The position numbers and the translations under genes were made by a program. A stretch of DNA of 52,952 nt from Clostridiales bacterium. GTDB lineage: Bacteria > Bacillota > Clostridia > Lachnospirales > Lachnospiraceae. Of this stretch, positions 1-8,138 are shown one piece after another (within the stretch, counting starts at the first letter, position 1; the number at the start of each line of letters is the position of its first letter). The notes under the pieces were generated by a model. That model did not search any database and was not told the DNA's origin. It was given only the letters and a program-made list of their open reading frames with translations. The DNA lies in NCBI GenBank assembly GCA_012520645.1, contig JAAYNV010000058.1, forward strand, positions 1 through 52,952, in the 5' to 3' direction.

Positions 1-30
1 AAAATTTTGAATCAAACTAAAAAGAAGTAA
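1..30 (+). CDS. possible 3' end of an upstream gene (partial)
   Basis: Frame 1 reads nine codons from the window edge (K I L N Q T K K K) and then a TAA stop. A strong stem-loop terminator follows about 30 bases later, which is what the lysine-rich tail of a plus-strand gene would look like. Nine codons are too few to name a family, and the frame could be open by chance. Confidence 0.25.
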   Translation, partial: KILNQTKKK

Positions 31-57
31 ATATTACCACATACTTTTCAAAAAGAG

Positions 58-97
58 AAACCTCGCAAACGGCGTATTTACGCCGACTACGAGGTTT
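58..97. terminator. bidirectional rho-independent terminator
   Basis: AAACCTCG (58-65) pairs with CGAGGTTT (90-97), and inside it GGCGTA (71-76) pairs with TACGCC (79-84). The stem is flanked by an A-run on the left and a T-run on the right, so it can work on either strand. It separates whatever lies left of the window from the sensor kinase gene. Confidence 0.75.
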
Positions 98-235
98 TTA
101 CCTTTTCTCAACTGTCAAAGATGGGTTTATCTCAACTCTGAATTTTACTACAAATAGTGATATATCGTCAAGCGCAAAATAACAACATCTACACGGCATT
201 TGCATTTTCTTAACACTTTTTTAGCGTACTTTCTC

Positions 236-264
236 TGTTTTCCGCAGCAGAAATACAGTATAAT
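236..264 (+). promoter_or_regulatory. candidate promoter of the KdpD/KdpE-like pair
   Basis: A perfect -10 TATAAT lies at 259-264. The best -35 at 17-bp spacing is the weak TGTTTT (236-241). It is 70 bases upstream of the kinase start. The weak -35 would fit an activated promoter, but no operator is recognisable. The remaining 98-235 stretch is AT-rich and I see nothing else in it. Confidence 0.4.
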
Positions 265-334
265 AATGTCGCAGACCAGACTGTATCAAAGACTGCATCA
301 AAATAGAATTTTATGAAAGGAGTCCGAAATCCCC

Positions 335-1405
335 ATGAAAAAAAAGATAAAACTTCATCTGAAGTATTTTTTACTTACACTCTCCCTGATGGTCTCCGGC
401 ACCGCCCTCTCATTCCTGCTATTTTCCTACCAGTCTTTTAATACGGGCAATATTGCTCTCATTTATATCCTAATGCTTATTCTCATCGTCTGGTTTACAG
501 AAGGCTGTTTTTACTGGATTTTTGCTGCTACATTTGCGGTCATCTGCATCAATTATCTGTTCACCTATCCTTTCCGGGAATTGAATTTTACCCTTGCAGG
601 CTATCCGCTTTCCTTTCTGTTTATGTTCACTATCATCGCAATTACAAGTGCCGCGGTCAGAAGCATCAAACGCCAAGGCATCATTTTACAGGAACGGGAA
701 CAGGCACTGGCAGCAGCCGAAAAAGAAAAGATGCGTGCCAACCTGCTGCGTGCTGTCTCCCATGATCTCCGGACACCTTTGACCAGTATCATCGGAGCCA
801 GCGCTTCCTACCTGGAAAACGAAAGCTCCCTTGCTTCTGACAGCAAACGGGAATTAGTATCACATATATATGAAGATTCCAACTGGCTTTTACATATGGT
901 AGAAAATCTACTATCCGTAACTCGTTTAAACAGCGGTGGTACCTCTATTACCACTTCCCTAGAGCCTGTGGAAGAAGTATTATCCGAAGCCATAAGCCGG
1001 GTACGGAAACGTCTGCCAGATCTGAACATCCAGGTTCATATACCGGATGATCTGCTGATTATACCCATGGATGCCATGCTGATCGAGCAGGTCATCATCA
1101 ATCTGGTTGAAAATGCTGCAATCCACGGCGGAAACGAAAAAACAATCGAATGTCGGATCGAAGATTCTGATAGCAATGTCATATTCCGTGTGCGTGACCA
1201 TGGAACCGGTATTCCAAAGGAAAAACTGGACAGCATATTTGATGGAACCTCGTCAAGCAGTAGTCAGACCGACGGCAGCCGCGGTATGGGTATAGGTCTG
1301 TCCATTTGTAAAACGATTATTTCCGCACACAGGGGAACAATCGAAGCTCTGAATCATTCCGACGGAGCAGAATTTTACTTCACACTGCCCAAAAAGGAAC
1401 TATAA
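335..1405 (+). CDS. KdpD-like membrane sensor histidine kinase, short form
   Basis: This is a 356-aa membrane sensor kinase. Four transmembrane segments (about 10-30, 39-55, 58-78, 91-108) form a DUF4118-type domain as in KdpD. A DHp helix carries the phospho-accepting His143 (SHDLRTP). The HATPase domain has the N box at Asn260 and glycine motifs at 288-294 and 317-323. Full KdpD proteins are near 900 aa and start with KdpD and universal-stress-type cytoplasmic domains, which are absent here. Only the membrane and kinase half is present, so the potassium role is uncertain. AAAGGAG precedes the ATG. The response regulator follows after 19 bases, evidently in the same operon. No kdpFABC genes are in the window. 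Confidence 0.88.
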   Translation: MKKKIKLHLKYFLLTLSLMVSGTALSFLLFSYQSFNTGNIALIYILMLILIVWFTEGCFYWIFAATFAVICINYLFTYPFRELNFTLAGYPLSFLFMFTIIAITSAAVRSIKRQGIILQEREQALAAAEKEKMRANLLRAVSHDLRTPLTSIIGASASYLENESSLASDSKRELVSHIYEDSNWLLHMVENLLSVTRLNSGGTSITTSLEPVEEVLSEAISRVRKRLPDLNIQVHIPDDLLIIPMDAMLIEQVIINLVENAAIHGGNEKTIECRIEDSDSNVIFRVRDHGTGIPKEKLDSIFDGTSSSSSQTDGSRGMGIGLSICKTIISAHRGTIEALNHSDGAEFYFTLPKKEL

Positions 1406-1424
1406 AAGGGAAAGGATAATATCT

Positions 1425-2132
1425 ATGAAACTGACTGCCCTGATTATCGAAGATGAAAAAAATATTCGCGATTTTATTTCTACATCACTTTCTACACAAA
1501 ACTACAAAGCCGTTACCGCTTTTACCGGTACGGAAGGCTTATCACTGTTTACTTCCATTCAGCCCGATATTGTGCTGTTAGATCTGGGGCTGCCCGATCT
1601 GGACGGCATCCAGCTGATCCAGAAAATACGGGAATGGTCCAGCACACCGATTATTGTAATCTCTGCCCGCACTCGGGAACGTGATAAAGTACTGGCACTG
1701 GACACCGGCGCAGACGACTATATTGTCAAGCCCTTCGGCTCCAAGGAACTGTTTGCCAGAATGCGTACCGCACTCAGGCACAGCAACCGGCTCAATACAA
1801 CTTCACCGCTTTATAACCGTCCTTATCATGCAAAGGATCTGACCATAGACTTTGAACGCCATCTGGTCACCCTCGGGGAAAAGGAAATCCATCTCACACA
1901 GGTAGAATTTAAAATTGTAGCACTGCTTGCCCGCAACTCCGGTAAAGTCATGACCTATGACAACATTATGTCGGAAATCTGGGGACCCTATACCGATACA
2001 AACAACCGTATCCTGCGTGTAAACATGGCAAATATCCGCCGGAAAATGGAAGAGAATCCGGGTGAGCCGGTGTACATACTGACAGAAATCGGTATCGGCT
2101 ATCGGATGTTAGAAGATGATATCTCCGGCTGA
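1425..2132 (+). CDS. KdpE-like response regulator (OmpR/PhoB family)
   Basis: This is a 235-aa two-domain response regulator. The receiver (1-120) has acidic Glu9 and Asp10, phospho-acceptor Asp53, the conserved Ser80 and Lys102 (VKPF). A winged-helix Trans_reg_C DNA-binding domain follows (about 135-230), with the usual late NIRRK and GIGYRM patterns. It resembles KdpE and is presumably phosphorylated by the kinase encoded just upstream. OmpR-family regulators bind direct repeats spaced by about one helical turn. Its own targets cannot be deduced. GGAAAGGA lies 8 bases before the ATG. The next gene is convergent, with a 74-base gap. Confidence 0.9.
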   Translation: MKLTALIIEDEKNIRDFISTSLSTQNYKAVTAFTGTEGLSLFTSIQPDIVLLDLGLPDLDGIQLIQKIREWSSTPIIVISARTRERDKVLALDTGADDYIVKPFGSKELFARMRTALRHSNRLNTTSPLYNRPYHAKDLTIDFERHLVTLGEKEIHLTQVEFKIVALLARNSGKVMTYDNIMSEIWGPYTDTNNRILRVNMANIRRKMEENPGEPVYILTEIGIGYRMLEDDISG

Positions 2133-2206
2133 CATCCGACACTGCATCTTCTGCCTCCTGCGCTTTCGAAGCTTCCTGCACCCGAAATCCTTTCGTCCCG
2201 CACACT

Positions 2207-3142
2207 CTATGGCAGAATATGCCCCGCTGCCAGATACAGTCTGTACCACTCTTCTCTGGTAATCATAAGATCAGAGGCTGTGGAAATCTCTTCCATGCGC
2301 CTTAAGTTCATCGTCCCGGCAATCATCTGCATGTTCGCCGGATGACGCATGATCCATGCCGTTGCGATCATATTGTCGGTTGCATTGTATTTCTCACTCA
2401 GCTCATGCAGCACCTCATTCAATTCCGGATATTCACTGCTCCCAAGAAACAATCCCTTCCAGTTTCCCATCTGGAACGGTGACCACGCCTGTATTGTAAT
2501 GTCATGAAGGCGGCAATAATCCAATACGCTTCCGTCCCTGTCTGCGCTTCCGTCCGTTGTCATATTAACTTCCAGTCCGTTGGCTACCATATTGGATACC
2601 GGAAGGCTGAACTGCAGCTGATTGACTAAAAGCGGCTGTCCGACATATCGCTTTAGCAGCTCAATCTGCATCGGTTTTTGATTTGATACACCGAAATATC
2701 GAACCTTACCGCTCTGCTCCAGACGGTCGAAGGCTTCTGCAACCTCCTCCGGCTCCATAAGCGCATCCGGTCTGTGCAGTATAAGCATGTCCAGATAGTC
2801 CATGTCCAGCCTTTCCAGTATACCATCCACCGACTTTAAAATATAATCTCTTGACAGATCATACATCTTTCCGGGCACGATACCGCATTTTGACTGCACA
2901 AAAATCTTATCTCTGGAAAATTCCGAAGAACCGTCTGCTAACAGTCTGCACGCCCTTCCGAATATCCTCTCACATTCTCCATTGCCATAAATGTCCGCAT
3001 GGTCAAATAAGTTAGCACCCACCTCCATACAGCCCTCTATGTAAGAAGCTGCTTCCTCTGCCTTCAGTCCATCCATACGCATACATCCTACTGCGACTGC
3101 CGGAACCATGATTTTACTGCTTCCCAAATTCATTTTTTTCAT
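2207..3142 (-). CDS. aldo/keto reductase (YdhF-like)
   Basis: NADPH-dependent (beta/alpha)8 oxidoreductase of about 311 aa. The catalytic tetrad is visible: Asp and Tyr in FDHADIYG, Lys in VQSKCG and His in LILHRPD. The fold is complete to the C-terminal nucleotide-binding part. The longest frame begins with a GTG at 3175, but the only good ribosome site (AGGAG, 3157-3153) lies 10 bases before the ATG at 3142 (MKKMNLG), which also matches the usual start of the family. The substrate cannot be inferred. It is probably monocistronic, with a -10-like TATAAT at 3191-3186 on its strand. Confidence 0.85.
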   Translation of the reverse strand: MKKMNLGSSKIMVPAVAVGCMRMDGLKAEEAASYIEGCMEVGANLFDHADIYGNGECERIFGRACRLLADGSSEFSRDKIFVQSKCGIVPGKMYDLSRDYILKSVDGILERLDMDYLDMLILHRPDALMEPEEVAEAFDRLEQSGKVRYFGVSNQKPMQIELLKRYVGQPLLVNQLQFSLPVSNMVANGLEVNMTTDGSADRDGSVLDYCRLHDITIQAWSPFQMGNWKGLFLGSSEYPELNEVLHELSEKYNATDNMIATAWIMRHPANMQMIAGTMNLRRMEEISTASDLMITREEWYRLYLAAGHILP

Positions 3143-3270
3143 TCTATCCATGCTCCTTCCAAAGTCTGGTCTCACATGTATCTACATTATAGTTTTATAT
3201 TATCATTTCCCGGATTGGTTCGCAATCCCTTCTAAATCAACCCTGCACGGTAATTCTGCACACCATCCGT

Positions 3271-3798
3271 CTAAAGCATCCCTGCCAGCACAATGCTTGC
3301 AAAAATTCCTGCGACAGTAGCAAGCAGCGCACCGGTCAGAGTATAACGGGTTTTTGTCACCTTTGCTGCCATGTAATATACGCTCATTGTATAAAATACA
3401 GTCTCCGTGCAGCTCATCATAATGGAAACAAACAGTCCGGTATAGGAGTCCGTCCCATGCTCCCGGAACAGATCCAGCACCAGTCCCGTTGCTGCCGAAG
3501 AGGAAAACAGTTTAATAAAAATAAGCGGCATCACATCAGCCGGCAGTCCGGCCGGCTCCGTCAGCCCGCCAAGCAGCCCTCCCAGAAAATCCAGAAAACC
3601 GGAAGCTCTCAGGATCCCGACTGCCACCATCAGTCCGATCAGCGTCGGCATAATCTGCACAACAGTTTTCAGTCCTTCCTTTGCTCCTTTTATAAAATCC
3701 CCATAGACATCCTGTTTGGCAGCAATACCGGTCGCTACCACATAAAAGATGATCATGGGGATCATGATATTGGAAAGATTGGTCAGTACATTTGTCAT
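3271..3798 (-). CDS. spmB: spore maturation protein B
   Basis: This is a 175-aa polytopic membrane protein with a Gate (nucleoside-recognition-like) domain. The pattern IIFYVVATGI, IMPTLIGLMVAVGILRASG, KLFSSSAATG and SCTETVFYTM is that of SpmB. In Bacillus, SpmA and SpmB act in the mother cell and are needed for full dehydration of the spore core and so for heat resistance. The start ATG has AGGA 8 bases upstream. spmA is normally directly adjacent. Here it is 1.7 kb away on the same strand, with a hydrolase gene and the opposing MgtC-family gene between. The length is normal for the family. Confidence 0.88.
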   Translation of the reverse strand: MTNVLTNLSNIMIPMIIFYVVATGIAAKQDVYGDFIKGAKEGLKTVVQIMPTLIGLMVAVGILRASGFLDFLGGLLGGLTEPAGLPADVMPLIFIKLFSSSAATGLVLDLFREHGTDSYTGLFVSIMMSCTETVFYTMSVYYMAAKVTKTRYTLTGALLATVAGIFASIVLAGML

Positions 3799-3859
3799 AG
3801 CATCATTCCTGCTGCCTTAAGTCATATTCATTATATGGCGTGTGTGTCATTTTATGCTC

Positions 3860-4717
3860 TTAAGGTTTGATAACAAAAAAATTCTTTCCATCTGTCTGAA
3901 ATGTTACTGTCTGAAATCTTGTATAATAGGTTTCCGCACCGATTTTATTCAACGCACTGACTACCTCCGTCTCTGCCGTTTTTGCCGTAATAACCGCATA
4001 TCTCGGTGACAGCTTCTGCAAAAGCTCCTCTTCTCCCTTCACATATCTGCCATGATAGGGAACCTTGAGCAGCTCAATCTGAGGCAGCTCATAATTTAAC
4101 AGTTCCTTCTGGCGTTTTTTCATGGCATCTCCGGTAAACAGTGCATGGTTTTCTCCACAGGTAAACAAAACCGCCAGCGAATAATTATTATCCTTCTCAT
4201 ATTCCGGTTCTTCAGGCGGATAGACCGTCAGGGAAAATTTCTCAAATTCCAGCGTCTGTGTCTGTTCTACGACTCTGATCGGAATCTCTTTCTCCGCAAA
4301 CACCTCCATCAGGACATCCCGTCTGTCGTTTTGCAGCGTATAATACGGCTCCAGTACATAACCCACAGGAACCGCCTGCGCAATTTCAGCTGCACCGCCG
4401 ATATGATCCTTATCCGGATGTGTCAGGATCATGGCATCCAGTTCATCCACTCCATACCGATCCAATACGGCAAGTATTCTTTCTGTATCCTGCACCTCTC
4501 CGGTATCGATCATAACCGAATCTTCCCCCTGCTTGATCAGGATACAATCTGCATCATCCAGTGTCTGTACAAAACAGACGATTGGATTTTCCTCGTCATA
4601 AGAAATGCTTCCATAGTTTCTGCGCTCATATCTGATAAAAGCTACCAGTGCACAGGCAAGCATGATTCCCATAAAAAAGAAATGCCGCGATATCTTTTTC
4701 GTTCCCCGTACCATCAT
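3860..4717 (-). CDS. membrane-anchored ComEC/Rec2-type metallo-beta-lactamase-fold hydrolase
   Basis: About 285 aa. One N-terminal membrane segment (HFFFMGIMLACALVAFIRY) is followed by a metallo-beta-lactamase fold. The metal-binding THPDKDHIGG (HxDxDH) is clear, as are later LFTGDAM and VPYHG motifs. It matches the extracellular hydrolase domain of the competence protein ComEC, which occurs as a stand-alone protein in many Firmicutes. Its substrate may be nucleic acid or a phospho-ester, but is unproven. The longest frame starts at 4732, but GGAG (4730-4727) sits 9 bases before the ATG at 4717, which is the better start. It lies 61 bases upstream of spmB and may be cotranscribed with it. Confidence 0.82.
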   Translation of the reverse strand: MMVRGTKKISRHFFFMGIMLACALVAFIRYERRNYGSISYDEENPIVCFVQTLDDADCILIKQGEDSVMIDTGEVQDTERILAVLDRYGVDELDAMILTHPDKDHIGGAAEIAQAVPVGYVLEPYYTLQNDRRDVLMEVFAEKEIPIRVVEQTQTLEFEKFSLTVYPPEEPEYEKDNNYSLAVLFTCGENHALFTGDAMKKRQKELLNYELPQIELLKVPYHGRYVKGEEELLQKLSPRYAVITAKTAETEVVSALNKIGAETYYTRFQTVTFQTDGKNFFVIKP

Positions 4718-4781
4718 TTTTCTTCGCTCCATAGTACATGTTTTAGTACTTTTGTTTTATTATCGCAGACATCTTCCTATA

Positions 4782-4810
4782 CTGCAATCCCTTTTCCATT
4801 ATGCTATAAT
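4782..4810 (+). promoter_or_regulatory. candidate promoter of the MgtC-family gene
   Basis: CTGCAA (4782-4787), a 17-bp spacer and a perfect -10 TATAAT (4805-4810), 35 bases before the ATG. The -35 is weak, with 3 of 6 positions matching. Confidence 0.5.
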
Positions 4811-4845
4811 AAGAAAAAAGCTTTTTTTACGAAAGGAGAATGCTG

Positions 4846-5532
4846 ATGTCTGAAGCCCTGCACTATCTTGAAAGCTTTAATAACACGTCCATTCTGGTGC
4901 GGCTGTTGCTCGCCACACTGTTCGGGTGTTTTATTGGTATGGAACGTGCCGCCAAACGCCAGATTGCCGGAATTAAAACCTTTGCACTTGTCTGTCTGGG
5001 TGCTGCTCTTGCCACGATTGTTAATATCTACCTGTGGGATCTCACAAACGGTGTCGCCGATGCCTCCCGTATTCCCGCCGGTGTCATCAGCGGAATCGGC
5101 TTTCTCGGTGTGGGAACAATCATTATTACCCGCAAAAATCAGGTGCGTGGGCTGACTACCGCTGCCGGACTCTGGGTCGCTGCTACCCTTGGTATTGCAG
5201 TTGGCTCCGGCATGATCTTCATGTCGGCTGTTGCTTTTGTATTAATTATTATTACCATCCATTTTCTTCCCTATCTGGATAACCGCCAGCGGGAATCCAA
5301 CCGCATTATCGGTCTTTATCTTGAAATCGATCCCGTAACAGGAACCGGACAGCTCATGGAATATCTCGGAACATCCGGCTACACCATTACCTCACTGGAA
5401 AAACGCAGGCAGTCCAAAAATTCCGATCTGTCCCTGCTTTTGGAACTGGATCTGGGACGCCGGCAAAAGCATCATGATATCATTGCCGAACTAAGCCATG
5501 TGGAAGGAGTCAACTATCTGGAAGAAACCTGA
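4846..5532 (+). CDS. MgtC/SapB family membrane protein
   Basis: About 228 aa. The N-terminal 140 residues form the MgtC membrane domain, with FGCFIGMERAAKRQ, GIKTFALVCLGAA, AGVISGIGFLGVGTI and VRGLTTAAGLWVAA. A soluble ACT-like C-terminal region follows. MgtC proteins are linked to magnesium limitation, membrane potential and ATP-synthase control in other bacteria. The function in commensal clostridia is not established. AAAGGAG (4832-4838) is one base from the ATG at 4840 but 7 bases from the ATG at 4846, so the latter is chosen. This plus-strand gene is wedged between minus-strand spmA and the MBL gene. Its stop is 8 bases from the end of spmA. Confidence 0.88.
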   Translation: MSEALHYLESFNNTSILVRLLLATLFGCFIGMERAAKRQIAGIKTFALVCLGAALATIVNIYLWDLTNGVADASRIPAGVISGIGFLGVGTIIITRKNQVRGLTTAAGLWVAATLGIAVGSGMIFMSAVAFVLIIITIHFLPYLDNRQRESNRIIGLYLEIDPVTGTGQLMEYLGTSGYTITSLEKRRQSKNSDLSLLLELDLGRRQKHHDIIAELSHVEGVNYLEET

Positions 5533-5540
5533 TATCTGTA

Positions 5541-6179
5541 TCATTTTGTACCCTTTAACTTACAATATACCACCGCCGTCAGCGTACTGATGCATGTCGC
5601 AATAATTGCCGGCGCAATGATCCTTGCCGGATTCACACTGCCGTATTGGCTCCGGTAAGCGATCATATTGACCGGTATAAGCTGCAAAGAGGATATGTTC
5701 AAAATCAAAAAGGTGCACATCTCCCGGCTCGCACTCCGGGAGTGTCCTTTTTTCCCTATCCCCTGCACCTTTTCTTCCGTACAGTCCAAATATTCCGGAT
5801 TCCCGCGTTCTGCCTCCAGCTGCGCCAGCGCTTCCATCGCTTTTAAGCCTGCCGGAGTACACGCCCAGCCAAGCCCCAGTATATTGGCGATCAGATTGGT
5901 GGCAATGTATTCTCTCGCAGAATGTCCCTTTGGAATCTTTGGAAACATAAAGCTGATAAACGGCTGGATTCCATTGGTCAGCCGGGTAATAATTCCTGCC
6001 TTTTTTGCAATCTCCATTAATCCTGTCCAAAGTGCCATGACCCCAAACATCGTAATACAGAGAGAAACCGCCTCTCCCGCCGAATCCAGTGCCGCATTGG
6101 TAACCTGTTCCATCTGTCCGGTCACAGAGCCAAAGATAATCCCGATCAAAATCATAAACGCCCATATAAATTCCAGCAT
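5541..6179 (-). CDS. spmA: spore maturation protein A
   Basis: This is a 212-aa membrane protein of the SpmA family with a Gate domain. Typical features are the N-terminal helix ending in SVTGQMEQVTNAAL, FGVMALWTGLMEIAKKAG, FPKIPKGH, a GLG...TP.GLKAMEAL segment and MCTFLILNISSLQLIPV. It works with SpmB in spore-core dehydration in Bacillus. The Bacillus-type GLGNAATP motif reads GLGWACTP here. A charged loop containing EYLDCTEEKVQGIGKK is longer than in Bacillus. It converges with the MgtC-family gene with 8 bases between the stops, so there is no room for a separate terminator. The start has GGAAGG 11 bases upstream. Confidence 0.88.
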   Translation of the reverse strand: MLEFIWAFMILIGIIFGSVTGQMEQVTNAALDSAGEAVSLCITMFGVMALWTGLMEIAKKAGIITRLTNGIQPFISFMFPKIPKGHSAREYIATNLIANILGLGWACTPAGLKAMEALAQLEAERGNPEYLDCTEEKVQGIGKKGHSRSASREMCTFLILNISSLQLIPVNMIAYRSQYGSVNPARIIAPAIIATCISTLTAVVYCKLKGTK

Positions 6180-6270
6180 TTGATTTTCTGCCTTCCGGTT
6201 TTTCTAAAGCATATGCCAAAAATAAACCGGAAAGAACCTTTCACCTATTCCGGCTCCTTCTCTATCCGTT

Positions 6271-6705
6271 TCATCTCTTCCTGCTACAGATCATTTCTGC
6301 CTGTTCCCGCTGCGCTCTTTCTGCCTCATCCTGTGCCTCATCTAACACGATCCCATGCACAAGCTTTTGCCCGGTTCCCTCTTCCACCGTCACGAAGGTC
6401 ACATAGCCTTCTATCGCTTCCTGTCCTGTCATAACATCCGACCCGCTTACGCGAACCATCAGACTGGTTCTTCCCGCATATACAATGCGGCTCTTAAAGC
6501 TAAGCACGGAACCCTTCTGAACCGGTTTTTTAAAATACATATCATGCAGATTGCGGCAAACGACCTGTGATGTATCCCCCTGGGCGCAAGCGGCAGCAAT
6601 AAACGCAGACTCCACCAGCCAGGCGGCACCGCGCGCCGCAAACAGTGTACCGTGATGGTTCAGATCCTCACCCTTTACCAGATGTGTTGCAACATATTCT
6701 TTCAT
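6271..6705 (-). CDS. hotdog-fold acyl-CoA thioesterase
   Basis: About 144 aa, a single hotdog domain of the YciA/cytosolic acyl-CoA hydrolase type. Its HHGTLFAARGAAWLVESAFIAAA segment is the helix-plus-catalytic-residue region of this class. FKKPVQKGSVLSFKSRIVYAGRTSL forms the following strands. It probably hydrolyses acyl-CoA, but the chain length is unknown. The reading frame extends to 6732, yet family members begin at MKEYVATHLVKGED, so the ATG at 6705 is preferred; AAGGG lies 13 bases upstream, which is long. A good promoter (6791-6763) drives it divergently from the DtxR-family gene. Confidence 0.78.
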   Translation of the reverse strand: MKEYVATHLVKGEDLNHHGTLFAARGAAWLVESAFIAAACAQGDTSQVVCRNLHDMYFKKPVQKGSVLSFKSRIVYAGRTSLMVRVSGSDVMTGQEAIEGYVTFVTVEEGTGQKLVHGIVLDEAQDEAERAQREQAEMICSRKR

Positions 6706-6762
6706 AAATAAAATCAAACCCTTCTGTAACATACTGTTATGGAATATTTTCTATTCACAAAC

Positions 6763-6791
6763 AGTATAAGATAGAAAGGTTTTGAACGCAA
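6763..6791 (-). promoter_or_regulatory. promoter of the thioesterase gene
   Basis: Read on the minus strand: -35 TTGCGT (6791-6786), a 17-bp spacer and -10 TATACT (6768-6763). It is close to a sigma-A consensus and faces away from the DtxR-family promoter. Confidence 0.65.
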
Positions 6792-6855
6792 GATGTCCGG
6801 CTGCCGTCTAAACAGGAACACCGTTCATCCTTTCGGTCATACCGGATGAAAAAGT

Positions 6856-6884
6856 TTGAAGCCTGTCCTGAAATATGATATACT
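6856..6884 (+). promoter_or_regulatory. promoter of the DtxR-family regulator
   Basis: TTGAAG (6856-6861), a 17-bp spacer and TATACT (6879-6884), 35 bases before the start codon. Confidence 0.65.
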
Positions 6885-6918
6885 TCTCATAATATTTCTG
6901 AACAGAGGTAAATAATTT

Positions 6919-7278
6919 ATGCACGTGAATGAATCTGCTGAAAACTATTTGGAAACTATATTGATTTTAAGTAAAAAGCGTCCGGTTGTCCGGTCTGTAG
7001 ATATTGCAGAGGAACTGGGCTTTCAGAAATCCAGTGTCAGTGTTGCCATGAAAAACCTACGCGAAAAGGAACACATCACCGTTACAAAGGAAGGATATAT
7101 ATATCTGACGGAATCCGGCACGGAAATTGCCGAAATGATTTATGAACGCCATGAACTTCTGACCTCCTGGCTGGTAAAGCTCGGTGTAGATCAGGAAACC
7201 GCCGCCGAAGATGCCTGCCGGATTGAGCACGTCATCAGCAAAGAAAGTTTTGAAGCAATCAAAAAGCATGCCCGCTAA
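6919..7278 (+). CDS. DtxR/MntR-family metal-dependent repressor
   Basis: This is a 119-aa protein with an N-terminal winged helix-turn-helix (about 22-60) and a helical metal-binding/dimerisation part. Aligning by eye with Bacillus MntR puts Asn9 and Glu12 at the first two ligand positions, His78 in the RHELL motif, and Cys100, Glu103 and His104 in the CRIEH motif. The Cys at the MntR Glu99 position recalls the ligand set of DtxR/IdeR more than MntR, so iron rather than manganese may be sensed. There is no SH3-like C-terminal domain. GAGGT lies 9 bases before the ATG. The ZIP transporter gene is convergent next door. Confidence 0.87.
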   Translation: MHVNESAENYLETILILSKKRPVVRSVDIAEELGFQKSSVSVAMKNLREKEHITVTKEGYIYLTESGTEIAEMIYERHELLTSWLVKLGVDQETAAEDACRIEHVISKESFEAIKKHAR

Positions 7279-7290
7279 AGCATGCTTTTT
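7261..7290. terminator. terminator overlapping the end of the DtxR-family gene
   Basis: AAAAAGCATGC (7261-7271) pairs perfectly with GCATGCTTTTT (7280-7290) around an 8-base loop that contains the stop codon. A T-run follows on the plus strand and an A-run precedes it, so it can also serve the facing ZIP gene. Confidence 0.85.
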
Positions 7291-7343
7291 TGTTTGACAG
7301 GAAGATTACTCTCCCGGATTATATTACCCTGCTTCCGGTACTC

Positions 7344-8138
7344 TCAACCCAGTGCCACATCCAGAATCATCATGACCAGAAATCCAGCCATAACCCCTAT
7401 GGTTCCTACATGGGAATGCTCGCCCAGATGCGCCTCCGGAATCAGTTCTTCCACAACCACATACAACATAGATCCTGCCGCAAAGGAAAGCATCCACGGC
7501 ATAAAAGGCTGAATGATTCCGGCAATCAACACAACTGAAATCCCAAAGACCGGCTCCACGATGGCTGACATACTTCCATAGAAAAACGCCTTGCCTGCGG
7601 ATGTCCCCTCCTGACGGATTGGCAGTGATATGGCAGCTCCCTCCGGGAAATTCTGAATTCCGATTCCAATCGCCAGTGCCATGGCAGATGCGTATAATGC
7701 CGAATCCCCGCCATGCTGCGCTGCCAGTGCAAAGGACAGTCCCACTGCCATACCTTCCGGTATATTATGAAGCGTAACCGCTAACACCATGAGCGTTGTC
7801 CGCTTAAGAGACGAACTCACTCCTTCCGCTTCCTTCGAGCCAATATGCAGATGGGGCATAAACAGATCCAGTGCCATCAGAAACAAAATACCAAACACAA
7901 AGCCGCCTGCCGCTGGAATCCAGCCGATCTTTCCCGCACTTTCTGCCTCTTCTATCGCCGGAATCAAAAGACTCCACACCGATGCCGCTATCATGACTCC
8001 AGTTGCAAAGCCTAAAAAGATTCTCTGTATATTCTCCTTTGCCTGTTTACGAAACAGAAATACGACTGCTGCACCAAGTGTTGTCATGCCAAACGTAAAT
8101 CCGGTTCCTCCCGCTGCCCAAAGCAAAGCCTCCCTCAT
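7344..8138 (-). CDS. ZIP-family metal transporter (ZupT/GufA type)
   Basis: This is a 264-aa protein with about eight membrane segments. The metal path of ZIP transporters is visible as TLHNIPEGMAVG in helix 4 and GIQNFPEGAAISLP in helix 5, with VEELIPEAH near the C-terminus. A His-containing loop (MPHLHIGSKEAE) sits between helices 3 and 4. It imports divalent cations such as zinc, iron or manganese. The neighbouring DtxR-family gene suggests a metal-homeostasis pair, but the genes are convergent and no shared operator is visible. AAGGAGG lies 8 bases before the ATG. Confidence 0.9.
   Translation of the reverse strand: MREALLWAAGGTGFTFGMTTLGAAVVFLFRKQAKENIQRIFLGFATGVMIAASVWSLLIPAIEEAESAGKIGWIPAAGGFVFGILFLMALDLFMPHLHIGSKEAEGVSSSLKRTTLMVLAVTLHNIPEGMAVGLSFALAAQHGGDSALYASAMALAIGIGIQNFPEGAAISLPIRQEGTSAGKAFFYGSMSAIVEPVFGISVVLIAGIIQPFMPWMLSFAAGSMLYVVVEELIPEAHLGEHSHVGTIGVMAGFLVMMILDVALG

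Noticed and set aside
4145-4846. 233-codon plus-strand open frame opposite the metallo-hydrolase
   Set aside because: The composition is unlike a real protein and it is antisense to a gene with clear HxDxDH motifs.
5560-6219. 219-codon minus-strand frame overlapping spmA
   Set aside because: Same strand, other frame. Its composition (Gly, Arg, Asp, Cys, Tyr) is typical of a shifted frame, while spmA in the competing frame has clear family motifs.
6733-6918. Riboswitch in the thioesterase/DtxR-family intergenic region
   Set aside because: Some short complementary stretches exist near 6830-6848, but no known riboswitch core is recognisable. Two ordinary promoters explain the region.
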